DNA of 7,245 bases, taken from contig JBLHGN010000188.1 in NCBI GenBank assembly GCA_047616325.1, forward strand, positions 1-7,245, read 5' to 3'. The notes beneath the pieces are model-generated. The model was not told the origin of the DNA. It searched no databases and saw only the letters and a list, made by a program, of their open reading frames with translations. The stretch comes from JBLHGN01 sp047616325. GTDB lineage: Bacteria; Pseudomonadota; Gammaproteobacteria; Pseudomonadales; Cellvibrionaceae. This document shows, piece by piece, positions 1 through 6,621 of this stretch (positions within the stretch are counted from its first letter, which is position 1; each line of letters opens with the position of its first letter). Position numbers and translations under genes: made by a program.

Positions 1-480
1 GGCAAACGGATTTAAAAATCTCCTCTCCCAAAAAAGATTTTTGTCAGTCTCTCTAAGCTCCGCTTCTTCACAAACATTGTCCCAGCTTTCTTCTATGAGC
101 TGGACCATATTTGCAATGATATCCTTGGCTTCTTTTTCTTGGATTAAAAATTGAAAAACAGAATTTACACAGCTTTTCAGAAAGCTTAGATTGTTGTCAC
201 CGTTTATCAACATTGCCTGACAAGGCTCACCTCCAGATCGACTATGAGGACAAATACCATAAGCTGGTGTCAATGTTAAATACTCACGATCCCAAAAAGC
301 CGCGTGATTTTGCGCGTGATCGTCCGTGTTACCGCACAGGATATTGAATACTAGTCGACCGAAAAGTTCTTTTAAAGTATTTTGAGGTTCAGTAAACCTC
401 CGCCGTATAATTTCAGCCAACTCTTCATAACTGGCGTATATCTCCATCATGTCATCCAATTCGAACAGCGCAAGCGCCAT
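1..480 (-). pseudogene. HipA-family Ser/Thr kinase toxin, C-terminal remnant (5'-truncated, runs off the left edge)
   Basis: HipA-family toxins are kinases that induce dormancy; E. coli HipA phosphorylates glutamyl-tRNA synthetase. Reading leftward from the ATG at 480, 160 codons are open to the window edge with no internal stop. The translation matches the C-terminal kinase lobe: a helix with YASYEELAEIIRRRF (about 16-29), the catalytic loop GNTDDHAQNH (50-59; D53 and N58 correspond to the catalytic Asp309 and Asn314 of E. coli HipA), LTPAYGICP (70-78) and, near the end, WERRFLNPFA (151-160), typical of the family's C-terminus. Family proteins are about 400-440 residues, so some 250-280 N-terminal residues are missing. 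Upstream of codon 1 the frame stays open to a TAA at 694-696, but that stretch is a tandem repeat, not HipA. Residue 75 is Gly (GGT) where the metal-binding Asp (E. coli Asp332) is expected. The start ATG has no good Shine-Dalgarno. No hipB-like antitoxin gene is visible. The family call is strong; non-function is inferred. Confidence 0.82.
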
Positions 481-523
481 CCGACATTCCAGCCCCGCCC
501 CAAATAGAGTCTTAGCAAACAGC

Positions 524-643
524 TTCGCATTTTCCCCACCGCTGGAAAGCACCTTCACGTTTTCCACATCGCGGGAAGACGCCTTTACCTTTTCCCCTCC
601 GTTGGAAGGCGGCTTCGCCTTTTCCAACCTACGAGTACGGCCG
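524..643. repeat. Four-unit 30-bp imperfect tandem repeat
   Basis: Four consecutive 30-bp units lie at 524-553, 554-583, 584-613 and 614-643. Every unit has TTTTCC at offset 7-12, and the first three have GGAA at offset 21-24, so each of these could form a small TTCC/GGAA hairpin with an 8-nt loop. Units 1 and 3 match at roughly 22 of 30 positions; the right half of unit 4 has decayed. Because 30 is a multiple of three, the array is open in frames on both strands: read to the right it gives 10-residue repeats such as FTFSPPLEGG, and read to the left it runs in frame into the HipA remnant. I do not recognise it as a named repeat family. It abuts the broken end of the remnant. The flanks, 481-523 and 644-754, hold no gene, promoter or terminator that I can support. 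Confidence 0.8.
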
Positions 644-754
644 TAGATTGGCCACTGTTCAATTATTTTAAGTGTGACGCGAATGCTATTCGATTAATTG
701 TGAAGAATGTAATCCGCCTCCACCGTTTCCAACCAACAACTCCGACCTACCCCG

Positions 755-2641
755 TCACTCCATCTGTGCCAAATTTCCTTTGTCTTCCAGCCAAACCTTG
801 CGGTCACTGGAGCGCTTTTTGGCCAGTAGCATATCAAGTAATTGGTTGGTGTCATCGCCGTCTTCGATACTTAATTGAACCAAGCGTCGGGTGTCCACCG
901 CCATGGTGGTTTCACGCAGTTGCAGAGGGTTCATTTCTCCCAAACCTTTAAATCGCTGTACGTTGACTTTGCCCTTTTTCTTTTCGGCTTCAATGCGGTC
1001 CAATATGCCTTGTTTTTCACTGTCGTCGAGGGCGTAATACACGTCGTGGCCGATGTCGATGCGGTAAAGGGGTGGCATGGCCACGTATACATGACCGGCT
1101 TTCACCAACGAGGTGAAGTGGCGCACGAATAACGCGCACAATAGGGTAGCGATGTGCAGACCATCGGAGTCGGCGTCGGCGAGTATGCAGACTTTGTGAT
1201 AGCGTAGCTGTTCGAGGTTGTCTACGCCTGGGTCTATGCCGAGGGCGACGGAGATGTCGTGTACTTCCTGCGAAGCCAATACTTCACTGCTGTCAACTTC
1301 CCAGGTGTTCAGTATTTTGCCGCGCAGGGGCATTATGGCCTGACACTCGCGGTCGCGCGCCTGTTTGGCGGAGCCACCAGCGGAGTCACCTTCCACTAAA
1401 AACAGTTCGCCGCGGGCGGGGTCATCCGAGGAGCAGTCGGCCAATTTTCCCGGCAGGGCGGGGCCGGCGGTGATTCTTTTACGCGCCACCTTTTTACTGG
1501 AGCGCACCCGTTTTTGCGCGTTGTGAATACAAAAATCGGCGAGTTTATCGCCGTCGGCAGTATTACTGCTAAGCCATAAACTGAAGGCGTCTTTGGCGAT
1601 GCCCGAAACAAACGTGGCCGCTTCGCGCGAGGACAAGCGCTCTTTGGTTTGCCCCGAAAATTGGGGGTCTTGCAGCTTGGACGACAACACAAAACAGCAG
1701 TAGGCCCATATATCTTCAGGCGCTAACTTAACGCCGCGCGGCATCAGGTTGCGCATTTCACAATATTCGCGCAGCGCGTCCAGTAAGCCTGTACGCAAAC
1801 CGTTAACGTGGGTGCCGCCCTGCGCCGTGGGAATAAGGTTAACGTAGCTCTCTTGCACCACTTCGCCACCTTCGGGGAGCCACTGAATGGCCCAGTCGGC
1901 TGCCTCCGAGCGCCCCGCAAAAGAGCCAATAAAGGGCTGACTAGGAAGGGTTTCCCAGCCCTGCGTCGCGGCACTTAAATAATCCTTTAGGCCATCTTCG
2001 TAGTACCAGGTGTCGGTGTCGCCCGTTTGTTCATCGGTAAACACCACCTCCAAACCTGGGCACAGTACAGCTTTGGCACGCAGCACGTGGCGCAGTCGCA
2101 ATACCGAAAACTTAGCGGAATCAAAGTAACTGGGATTGGGGGAAAAACGCACCGAGGTACCCGTATTGCGTTTGCCGCAGGTGTCGATAACTCTAAGGTC
2201 GGTGGTTTTGTCACCATTTTTAAAGTCTATACGATGTACCTGGCCTTCGCGTTTTATAGTCACTTCCAAGTCATCCGACAAGGCATTTACCACCGAGATG
2301 CCCACGCCGTGCAAACCACCGGAGAATTGGTAATTTTTACCGGAAAATTTTCCCCCTGCATGCAGGGTTGAGAGAATCACTTCCACCCCTGGCTTGCCCT
2401 GCTCGGGGTGAATGTCCACCGGCATGCCGCGACCGTCGTCATTGACCGTTATAGACTGATTTTTGTGCAGTACTACTTCTATCTTTTTGGCGTACCCCGC
2501 CAGGGCTTCGTCGACACTGTTGTCGATAACCTCCTGCGCAAGGTGGTTGGGACGAGTGGTGTCGGTATACATGCCCGGGCGTTTTTTTACCGGGTCCAGG
2601 CCTGTTAATACTTCAATGTCTTCGGCGTTATAGTTACTCAT
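755..2641 (-). CDS. parE: DNA topoisomerase IV subunit B (ParE), complete
   Basis: ParE is the ATPase and TOPRIM subunit of topoisomerase IV. With ParC it decatenates daughter chromosomes and relaxes supercoils in the cytoplasm. The protein has 628 residues (E. coli ParE has 630) and is similar over its whole length. The GHKL ATPase domain carries QEVIDNSVDE (36-45; E37 is the likely catalytic base, N41 binds Mg), DDGRGMP (68-74) and GGLHGVGISVVNALS (108-122). The transducer domain carries GGTHVNGLR (275-283) and the QTK loop (331-333; K333 contacts ATP). The TOPRIM domain carries LVEGDSAGG (415-423; E417) and DADSDG (489-494). The C-terminal block contains RFKGLGEMNP (563-572). The quinolone-region segments PLRGKILNTWEV (438-449) and EVLASQEVHD (453-462) look wild type. 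The ATG at 2641 fits the ParE N-terminus and has a weak GAGAAG ribosome site. No gene lies close upstream on this strand, so parE is probably transcribed alone from the 2642-3004 region. No terminator hairpin is visible after the TGA. Confidence 0.98.
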   Translation of the reverse strand: MSNYNAEDIEVLTGLDPVKKRPGMYTDTTRPNHLAQEVIDNSVDEALAGYAKKIEVVLHKNQSITVNDDGRGMPVDIHPEQGKPGVEVILSTLHAGGKFSGKNYQFSGGLHGVGISVVNALSDDLEVTIKREGQVHRIDFKNGDKTTDLRVIDTCGKRNTGTSVRFSPNPSYFDSAKFSVLRLRHVLRAKAVLCPGLEVVFTDEQTGDTDTWYYEDGLKDYLSAATQGWETLPSQPFIGSFAGRSEAADWAIQWLPEGGEVVQESYVNLIPTAQGGTHVNGLRTGLLDALREYCEMRNLMPRGVKLAPEDIWAYCCFVLSSKLQDPQFSGQTKERLSSREAATFVSGIAKDAFSLWLSSNTADGDKLADFCIHNAQKRVRSSKKVARKRITAGPALPGKLADCSSDDPARGELFLVEGDSAGGSAKQARDRECQAIMPLRGKILNTWEVDSSEVLASQEVHDISVALGIDPGVDNLEQLRYHKVCILADADSDGLHIATLLCALFVRHFTSLVKAGHVYVAMPPLYRIDIGHDVYYALDDSEKQGILDRIEAEKKKGKVNVQRFKGLGEMNPLQLRETTMAVDTRRLVQLSIEDGDDTNQLLDMLLAKKRSSDRKVWLEDKGNLAQME

Positions 2642-2646
2642 AGCTT

Positions 2647-2697
2647 CTCGGGTAAATTAGTTGCTCAGGTAAATCAGCTGCTCGTGTAAGCTGCTTA
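2647..2697 (-). repeat. 17-bp tandem repeat in the parE 5' leader
   Basis: On the plus strand, CTCGGGTAAATTAGTTG (2647-2663) is followed immediately by CTCAGGTAAATCAGCTG (2664-2680), a 14/17 match. A third, diverged copy starts CTCGTGTAA at 2681 and runs to about 2697. Read on the parE strand, each copy ends in GAG; the copy nearest the gene supplies the GAG of the weak ribosome site just before the parE ATG. The duplication therefore repeats the leader including a Shine-Dalgarno-like core. The period is not a multiple of three, so no leader peptide is implied. Confidence 0.65.
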
Positions 2698-2771
2698 GTA
2701 CTTGTTGCCACAGCAGCAGGGGCAAAGTTGTTGTGCATTCAATGCTAAAAATTGAAAGTTAAAAGCCTTGA

Positions 2772-2777
2772 ACTATA
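2772..2777 (-). promoter_or_regulatory. Candidate -10 element for parE
   Basis: The minus strand reads TATAGT here, a 5/6 match to the sigma-70 -10 consensus. No convincing -35 hexamer lies 16-18 bp upstream. Use of this site would give a leader of about 125 nt that includes the 17-bp repeats. This is a weak call; other AT-rich hexamers between here and parE could serve instead. Confidence 0.25.
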
Positions 2778-2949
2778 CACAGCTCGTCAGCATTGCGCGA
2801 CTGATAAACCTATGTAATCGCTTCGAATGCGCTCTGCCGATTGTCGCGCTAAAATGCTACGCTGGCGATTCACTCAAGAGAATCTTGCTCGGTGCATCTT
2901 TAGCCACATTCATCTACTATCAACATCAAACTATGAATAAAAACCACAA

Positions 2950-2955
2950 TATAAT
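2950..2955 (+). promoter_or_regulatory. Candidate -10 element for the hydrolase-NatAB operon
   Basis: There is a perfect TATAAT on the plus strand, 49 bp before the hydrolase ATG. Transcription would start near 2962 and give a leader of about 43 nt. The -35 position (about 2926-2932, around TCAAAC) matches poorly, so the promoter may be weak or need an activator. Confidence 0.5.
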
Positions 2956-2989
2956 GGAGTACACATTGCTTAAGATCCCACACCCGACG

Positions 2990-2997
2990 AAAGGAAG
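2990..2997 (+). promoter_or_regulatory. Ribosome binding site that sets the hydrolase start
   Basis: AAAGGAAG lies 7 nt before the ATG at 3005. It supports this start, which includes the signal peptide, over the internal in-frame ATG at 3143 (Met47), which would produce a protein without one. Confidence 0.75.
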
Positions 2998-3004
2998 CTA
3001 AACG

Positions 3005-4648
3005 ATGCTAGGCACCCCTCCATTGCACCATTGCGTAGCAGCATTTGCTTGCTTCTTGTCGACCGTATTTGCCATATATAGCCAAGCTGATATTGCTCCA
3101 TCCGCCATACCATTAACCATCTCATCAGTCATCCCACTAACCATGGGCGATTGCACACGAGAAACAGGAAGCCGCGCGGTGTTCGGTGCGGAATGCGGCG
3201 AATTGACGGTGGCAGAAAACCCAGACAATCCCCAAGGGCGAAAAATTGCCGTGCACGTAGTGCGCCTACCGGCTATTAAAGACACAGACAAAGCCCCTGT
3301 ATTTTTTATTGCCGGTGGACCGGGGCAGGCCTCAACGGAGCTGGCCGAAAATATGCGCCAGCAATTCCATGCTCTGCTTAAAGAGCGCGATCTGGTTTTC
3401 GTCGACCAGCGAGGCACAGGCGCATCTAACCCGCTTAATTGCGAATTTGATCCCTATGAATACGCTCAACTCGCGCCAGAAGAAGCGGGGAAACTGGCGC
3501 TAATTGCACAGAAAAAGTGCATCGAAAGCTATGATGCTGAGTTAAAGTTTTATACCACGCCCTATGCCGTAAAGGACTTAGAGCAGGTGAGAGTGGCCCT
3601 GGGCTACCCCATAATTAGTCTGTGGGGTGGCTCTTACGGCACGCGGGTAGAATTGGAATATTTGCGCAGTTTTCCCAACAGCTTGCACAGTGTGGTAATG
3701 GATGGCGTAGCCCCTGTTAGCCTTAATTTGCCCCACCACGTCGATGCCGATGGCAGCCGAGCCCTGCAAAAAATATTTAACAACTGCGCACAGCACCAGC
3801 CCTGCAACAGTGCCTTTCCAGAACTAGAACGCCATTGGCGCAAACTCGTTAAAGCGCTGGCAGCGGAGCCCATCACTCGCACATTGCGCCATCCGCGCAC
3901 GCAGCAGGCTTACGACGTTTACATCGATGCTTCGGTGGTTTCAAGCTGGGTTCAGTTTTGCCTCTACGTACGTGACTTTTCGGCAATTATTCCTCTTGCC
4001 ATACACAAGGCAAGCCAGGATGATTTTTCGCAACTATTCGCCATGCAATCGCTAGGGCAGGACAATATGACTAGTATGAGCGTGGGCATGCAGGCCACGG
4101 TAATGTGTGCAGAAGATTTTCAGTTTAATAGGCTTGCACTAGAAGCAGACCGCACCGAAGATGATGTCAACGCCTCAGAGCTCCTATTGAGGGCAACAGA
4201 TATTGGCCTGTTTAATGAAATGTGCGCGGCCTTTCCAAAGGGCCACTTGGCACCCGACTATTTTACTGCCGCCGTGCGCCATGTTCCCACACTGTTACTG
4301 TCTGGCGGTTTGGACCCGGTGACACCGCCACACTGGGCTGAGGAGGCGCAACGCTATCTCCCCAACAGCCAACATATTGTGGTACCCGGTGGCCACCACA
4401 ACGTCTCGGGTTTGGGTTGTATGCCGAATATCATCGAGCAATTTTATGACGCCCCGCTGGCAATACCATTGGACAGCGAGTGTGTCGCTGATATTAACGA
4501 GCGCGCCTACTTTATAGACACAGCCGGACCCAATCTAAGTGATGTTTCCAGCCAGCCTTCGACTGAGCTTTCTACTGCAGCCTCTACTGCGCCCTCAAAT
4601 TTGCTCACTAATGCCCCCACCAATGGACAGGGGGCAAAGCAGCCATGA
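3005..4648 (+). CDS. Exported alpha/beta hydrolase, S33 peptidase-like (tripeptidyl/proline aminopeptidase type)
   Basis: This is a predicted periplasmic or secreted serine hydrolase of 547 residues, within the range of exported S33 aminopeptidases that have a C-terminal TAP-like region. Residues 10-28 form a hydrophobic segment ending SQA, a plausible signal peptidase I site; the n-region has histidines but no Lys or Arg, which is atypical. HGGPG-type oxyanion motif: AGGPGQAS (103-110). DQRGTGAS is at 134-141. The nucleophile elbow is GGSYGT (208-213) with Ser210. The catalytic acid is probably Asp437 in SGGLDPVTPP (433-442), and the catalytic histidine His465 in PGGHHNVSG (461-469). Several cysteines fit disulfides outside the cytoplasm. 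Residues 513-547 are a Ser/Thr/Ala/Pro/Asn-rich tail, outside the fold. The substrate cannot be told: removal of N-terminal amino acids or tripeptides is the family norm, but ester hydrolysis is possible. The gene is first in the operon, and its TGA overlaps the next ATG in ATGA, implying translational coupling to the ABC ATPase. Confidence 0.88.
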   Translation: MLGTPPLHHCVAAFACFLSTVFAIYSQADIAPSAIPLTISSVIPLTMGDCTRETGSRAVFGAECGELTVAENPDNPQGRKIAVHVVRLPAIKDTDKAPVFFIAGGPGQASTELAENMRQQFHALLKERDLVFVDQRGTGASNPLNCEFDPYEYAQLAPEEAGKLALIAQKKCIESYDAELKFYTTPYAVKDLEQVRVALGYPIISLWGGSYGTRVELEYLRSFPNSLHSVVMDGVAPVSLNLPHHVDADGSRALQKIFNNCAQHQPCNSAFPELERHWRKLVKALAAEPITRTLRHPRTQQAYDVYIDASVVSSWVQFCLYVRDFSAIIPLAIHKASQDDFSQLFAMQSLGQDNMTSMSVGMQATVMCAEDFQFNRLALEADRTEDDVNASELLLRATDIGLFNEMCAAFPKGHLAPDYFTAAVRHVPTLLLSGGLDPVTPPHWAEEAQRYLPNSQHIVVPGGHHNVSGLGCMPNIIEQFYDAPLAIPLDSECVADINERAYFIDTAGPNLSDVSSQPSTELSTAASTAPSNLLTNAPTNGQGAKQP

Positions 4649-5454
4649 TTGAAATAAAGAATATTCACAAAACCTTTGGCGAGGTAGTGGCCGTAGACGA
4701 TGTGAGTTTTAGCGCCCACCGAGGAGAGATATACGGCTTACTCGGCCCCAATGGCGCGGGTAAAACCACCACGCTGCGCATGCTTTACGGTTTATTTTCG
4801 CCAAGTCGCGGCCATTTGCACGTCGACGGTTTAAACGTCAGCGACAATACCCTCGCCGTACAAAAACGCATGGGCGTACTGCCGGACGGCGGCAGTTTAT
4901 ATACGCGCTTAACCGCTCGGGAAAATATTCGTTACTTTGGCGAACTGCAAGGCGTAGACAAAAACACCATAGAGCAGAGCATAGAGCGCTTTGTGGACAT
5001 TCTCGACATGTCGGCTATCATCGATCGCCGCACGGCGGGTTTCTCCCAGGGTGAGCGTATGAAGGTGAGCCTCGCGCGCGCCATCGTACACAACCCCGAC
5101 TACGTACTGCTGGACGAACCCACTAACGGCCTAGATGTACTCACAACACGCGCCGTACGCGAACTTTTATTGCGTCTTAAAGCCGAGGGAAAGTGTGTGA
5201 TTTTCTCCAGCCACTTAATGCACGAGGTGGCAAATGTGTGCGACCGCGTGGGTATTATTGCCCACGGCAAAATGCTTATAGACGGCCCCTTAACAGAAGT
5301 TATCGCCAAAGCCAATACGCCAACACTTGAAGACGCCTTTGTGCATTTTGCCTACGCCAACGAAGAGCACAGACCGAGTGACTTCGTTCACAACAAAGTT
5401 ACTCAAAATGCTTTCGACAAGGCAAATAAAAAAGAGGCGAACAATGATATATAA
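4645..5454 (+). CDS. ABC transporter ATP-binding protein, NatA-like
   Basis: This is the cytoplasmic ATPase that should drive the permease encoded just downstream. It has 269 residues: Walker A GPNGAGKT (34-41, K40), a NatA-type VLPDGGSLYTRLTARENI segment (78-95) with Asp81 at the usual Q-loop position, ABC signature FSQGERMKV (133-141), Walker B VLLDEPTNGLD (154-164, catalytic E158), and the switch histidine H190 in FSSH. The FSQGERMKVSLARA and EPTNGLDV wording is typical of NatA proteins, which in Bacillus subtilis work in a sodium extrusion system. Residues after about 232 form a hydrophilic extension rich in Asn, Lys and His that is not part of the nucleotide-binding fold. Start: the ATG overlaps the hydrolase stop by 4 bp, and AGGGGG (4629-4634) gives a ribosome site 10 nt away. 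The substrate is not predictable; sodium is only one option, and related exporters handle drugs or peptides. Confidence 0.93.
   Translation: MIEIKNIHKTFGEVVAVDDVSFSAHRGEIYGLLGPNGAGKTTTLRMLYGLFSPSRGHLHVDGLNVSDNTLAVQKRMGVLPDGGSLYTRLTARENIRYFGELQGVDKNTIEQSIERFVDILDMSAIIDRRTAGFSQGERMKVSLARAIVHNPDYVLLDEPTNGLDVLTTRAVRELLLRLKAEGKCVIFSSHLMHEVANVCDRVGIIAHGKMLIDGPLTEVIAKANTPTLEDAFVHFAYANEEHRPSDFVHNKVTQNAFDKANKKEANNDI
5433..5437 (+). promoter_or_regulatory. Ribosome binding site that sets the permease start
   Basis: AGAGG lies inside the 3' end of the ATPase gene, 6 nt before the ATG at 5444. It supports that ATG over in-frame starts further left (open from 5327), which would overlap the ATPase gene by more than 100 bp and add 39 polar residues unlike the family. 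Confidence 0.75.
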
Positions 5455-6610
5455 ACCCTATTTTGCCATTGTTAACAAAGAAATTCTCGATGCTATTCGA
5501 GACAGTAAATCACTGGCCACTGCCTTTTTGATGCCGATACTTTTTGCCGCGGTCAGTTACGGCTCCATGCACTTTATCGCATCCCTGCAGTCGCAAAGCA
5601 TAGACATCACCTTACCCATTTCAGGCAGCGAACACGCCAAACCTCTGGTGGCCTGGTTAAATGAAGCCGGCGTGAATGTAGTCGAAGGACCAGCAGACCC
5701 CAGTGCAGCTATCCGAGCGCAGAAGTGGGACATGGTACTGATAATTCCAGCGCAATTTGACGAGCAATTTCGCGCGCAGCGCAGTGCGCAAATGGATTTA
5801 TTATCCGACCATTCGCGCAGCGATTCACAACCGAAAGTTAACCGCGTAAGAATGTTAATTTCACAGTGGTCGATGAACATCGCCTCGCTGCGCTTGATCA
5901 CGCGCAATGTTAGCCCGACGGTGGCGAACCCTGTCTCCATCAACAACATTAATGTCACAAGCGACCAGCGTGTGGCGGCAAAAATTTTGGGCAGCCTGCC
6001 CATGTTTATGATTTTGATTGCCTTTGCTTCGGGCATTGGCATGGCCTCGGATATGGCTGCAGGTGAACGCGAGCGAAAATCTCTGGAGCCTTTGTTAATT
6101 AATCCTGTGTCGCACACCTGCATTTTTTTGGGGAAATGGACGTCCTGTATCGCGGTAACCTTTATCATCACTCTGGCGGGTGTTGCACTGCAATTCGTCG
6201 CTGTTAATCATGCGCCATTGGCGGAACTAGGAATTCGCCTGGAACTTGGCTTTGGCTCATTTTTTATAATAGCGATTATTTTAATTCCGATTATTTGCCT
6301 CGCCTCAGCACTGCAATTACTGGTGAGCTTTGTCGCACGATCATTCAAAGACGCACAATCTTACAATGGCTTAATTATTATGTTACCCATGGCTCCGGGA
6401 ATGTATTTAGCCTTTAATTCCAGCAGCGCAGAGTTGTGGCAAATGTTTGTACCCATTCTCGGCCCCACGGCTTTATTTGTGGATGTGATCAGCGGCGACT
6501 CCGTGTCACTCGCGTACGCGATGATTGCAAGCTTGATATCTCTGGCACTTACAGCGTTTTTTGTTGCACTGGGCGTGCTGGTGATAAAGCGTGAAAAAAC
6601 AATTAGATAG
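5444..6610 (+). CDS. ABC-2 transporter permease, NatB-like
   Basis: This is the inner-membrane subunit of the ABC-2 exporter powered by the upstream ATPase. From the ATG at 5444 it has 388 residues, usual for NatB. The N-terminus MIYKPYFAIVNKEILDAIRDSKS (a cytoplasmic amphipathic helix plus conserved ExxDxxRD) leads to transmembrane helix 1 at about 24-47. A large extracytoplasmic domain of about 130 residues (48-178) follows, then about five membrane helices: about 182-203, 232-253, 270-297, 306-324 (with 333-349) and 355-381. Family motifs are AGERERKSLEPLLINPVS (206-223) after helix 2 and ARSFKDAQSY (298-307). The stretch IKREKTIR ends the protein in the cytoplasm. The gene overlaps the ATPase gene by 11 bp and has its own AGAGG site, so the two should be made in balanced amounts. 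No terminator separates its TAG from the convergent esterase gene. The transported substrate is unknown. Confidence 0.92.
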   Translation: MIYKPYFAIVNKEILDAIRDSKSLATAFLMPILFAAVSYGSMHFIASLQSQSIDITLPISGSEHAKPLVAWLNEAGVNVVEGPADPSAAIRAQKWDMVLIIPAQFDEQFRAQRSAQMDLLSDHSRSDSQPKVNRVRMLISQWSMNIASLRLITRNVSPTVANPVSINNINVTSDQRVAAKILGSLPMFMILIAFASGIGMASDMAAGERERKSLEPLLINPVSHTCIFLGKWTSCIAVTFIITLAGVALQFVAVNHAPLAELGIRLELGFGSFFIIAIILIPIICLASALQLLVSFVARSFKDAQSYNGLIIMLPMAPGMYLAFNSSSAELWQMFVPILGPTALFVDVISGDSVSLAYAMIASLISLALTAFFVALGVLVIKREKTIR

Positions 6611-6621
6611 GCACGATGGGT

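Larger units (their letters stand above)
2642..3004. other. Divergent intergenic region between parE and the hydrolase operon
   Basis: These 363 bp separate two divergent genes and must hold both promoters. They contain the 17-bp tandem repeat in the parE leader (2647-2697), a weak inverted repeat TTGCC (2705-2709) / GGCAA (2721-2725) with an 11-nt loop, a short GCAT-TCA-ATGC palindrome (2736-2746 approximately), candidate -10 elements on both strands and the ribosome site of the hydrolase. An open stretch at 2768-3001 would need a TTG start with no ribosome site and resembles nothing I know, so I do not call it a gene. Confidence 0.7.

Noticed and set aside
524..643. Regular 30-bp repeats as a possible CRISPR array
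   Set aside because: The units are contiguous with no unique spacers, are imperfect, and no cas genes are present.
449..646. Plus-strand open frame with 10-residue repeats over the tandem array
   Set aside because: It arises because the repeat period is a multiple of three; it overlaps the HipA remnant antisense and has no ribosome site or recognisable homology.
1396..2371. Several open frames on both strands within parE
   Set aside because: All overlap the full-length, highly conserved parE frame and give Arg/Pro-rich or Cys-rich sequences typical of frame shadows.
2768..3001. Open frame of 77 codons between parE and the hydrolase
   Set aside because: It needs a TTG start, lacks a ribosome site, runs over the likely operon promoter and resembles no known protein.
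4885..4890. Loss of the Q-loop glutamine in the ABC ATPase (Asp81)
   Set aside because: A VLPD-type sequence is usual in NatA-like ATPases; Walker A, signature, Walker B and switch histidine are all intact, so this is a subfamily trait and not a defect.
5327..5443. Longer permease with 39 extra N-terminal residues
   Set aside because: It would overlap the ATPase gene by about 128 bp and adds polar sequence unlike the family, whereas the ATG at 5444 has AGAGG at good spacing and begins with the usual NatB N-terminus.
5557..6171. Minus-strand open frame of 204 codons inside the permease gene
   Set aside because: It is the antisense shadow of a well-supported membrane protein gene, and its product has no recognisable domain.
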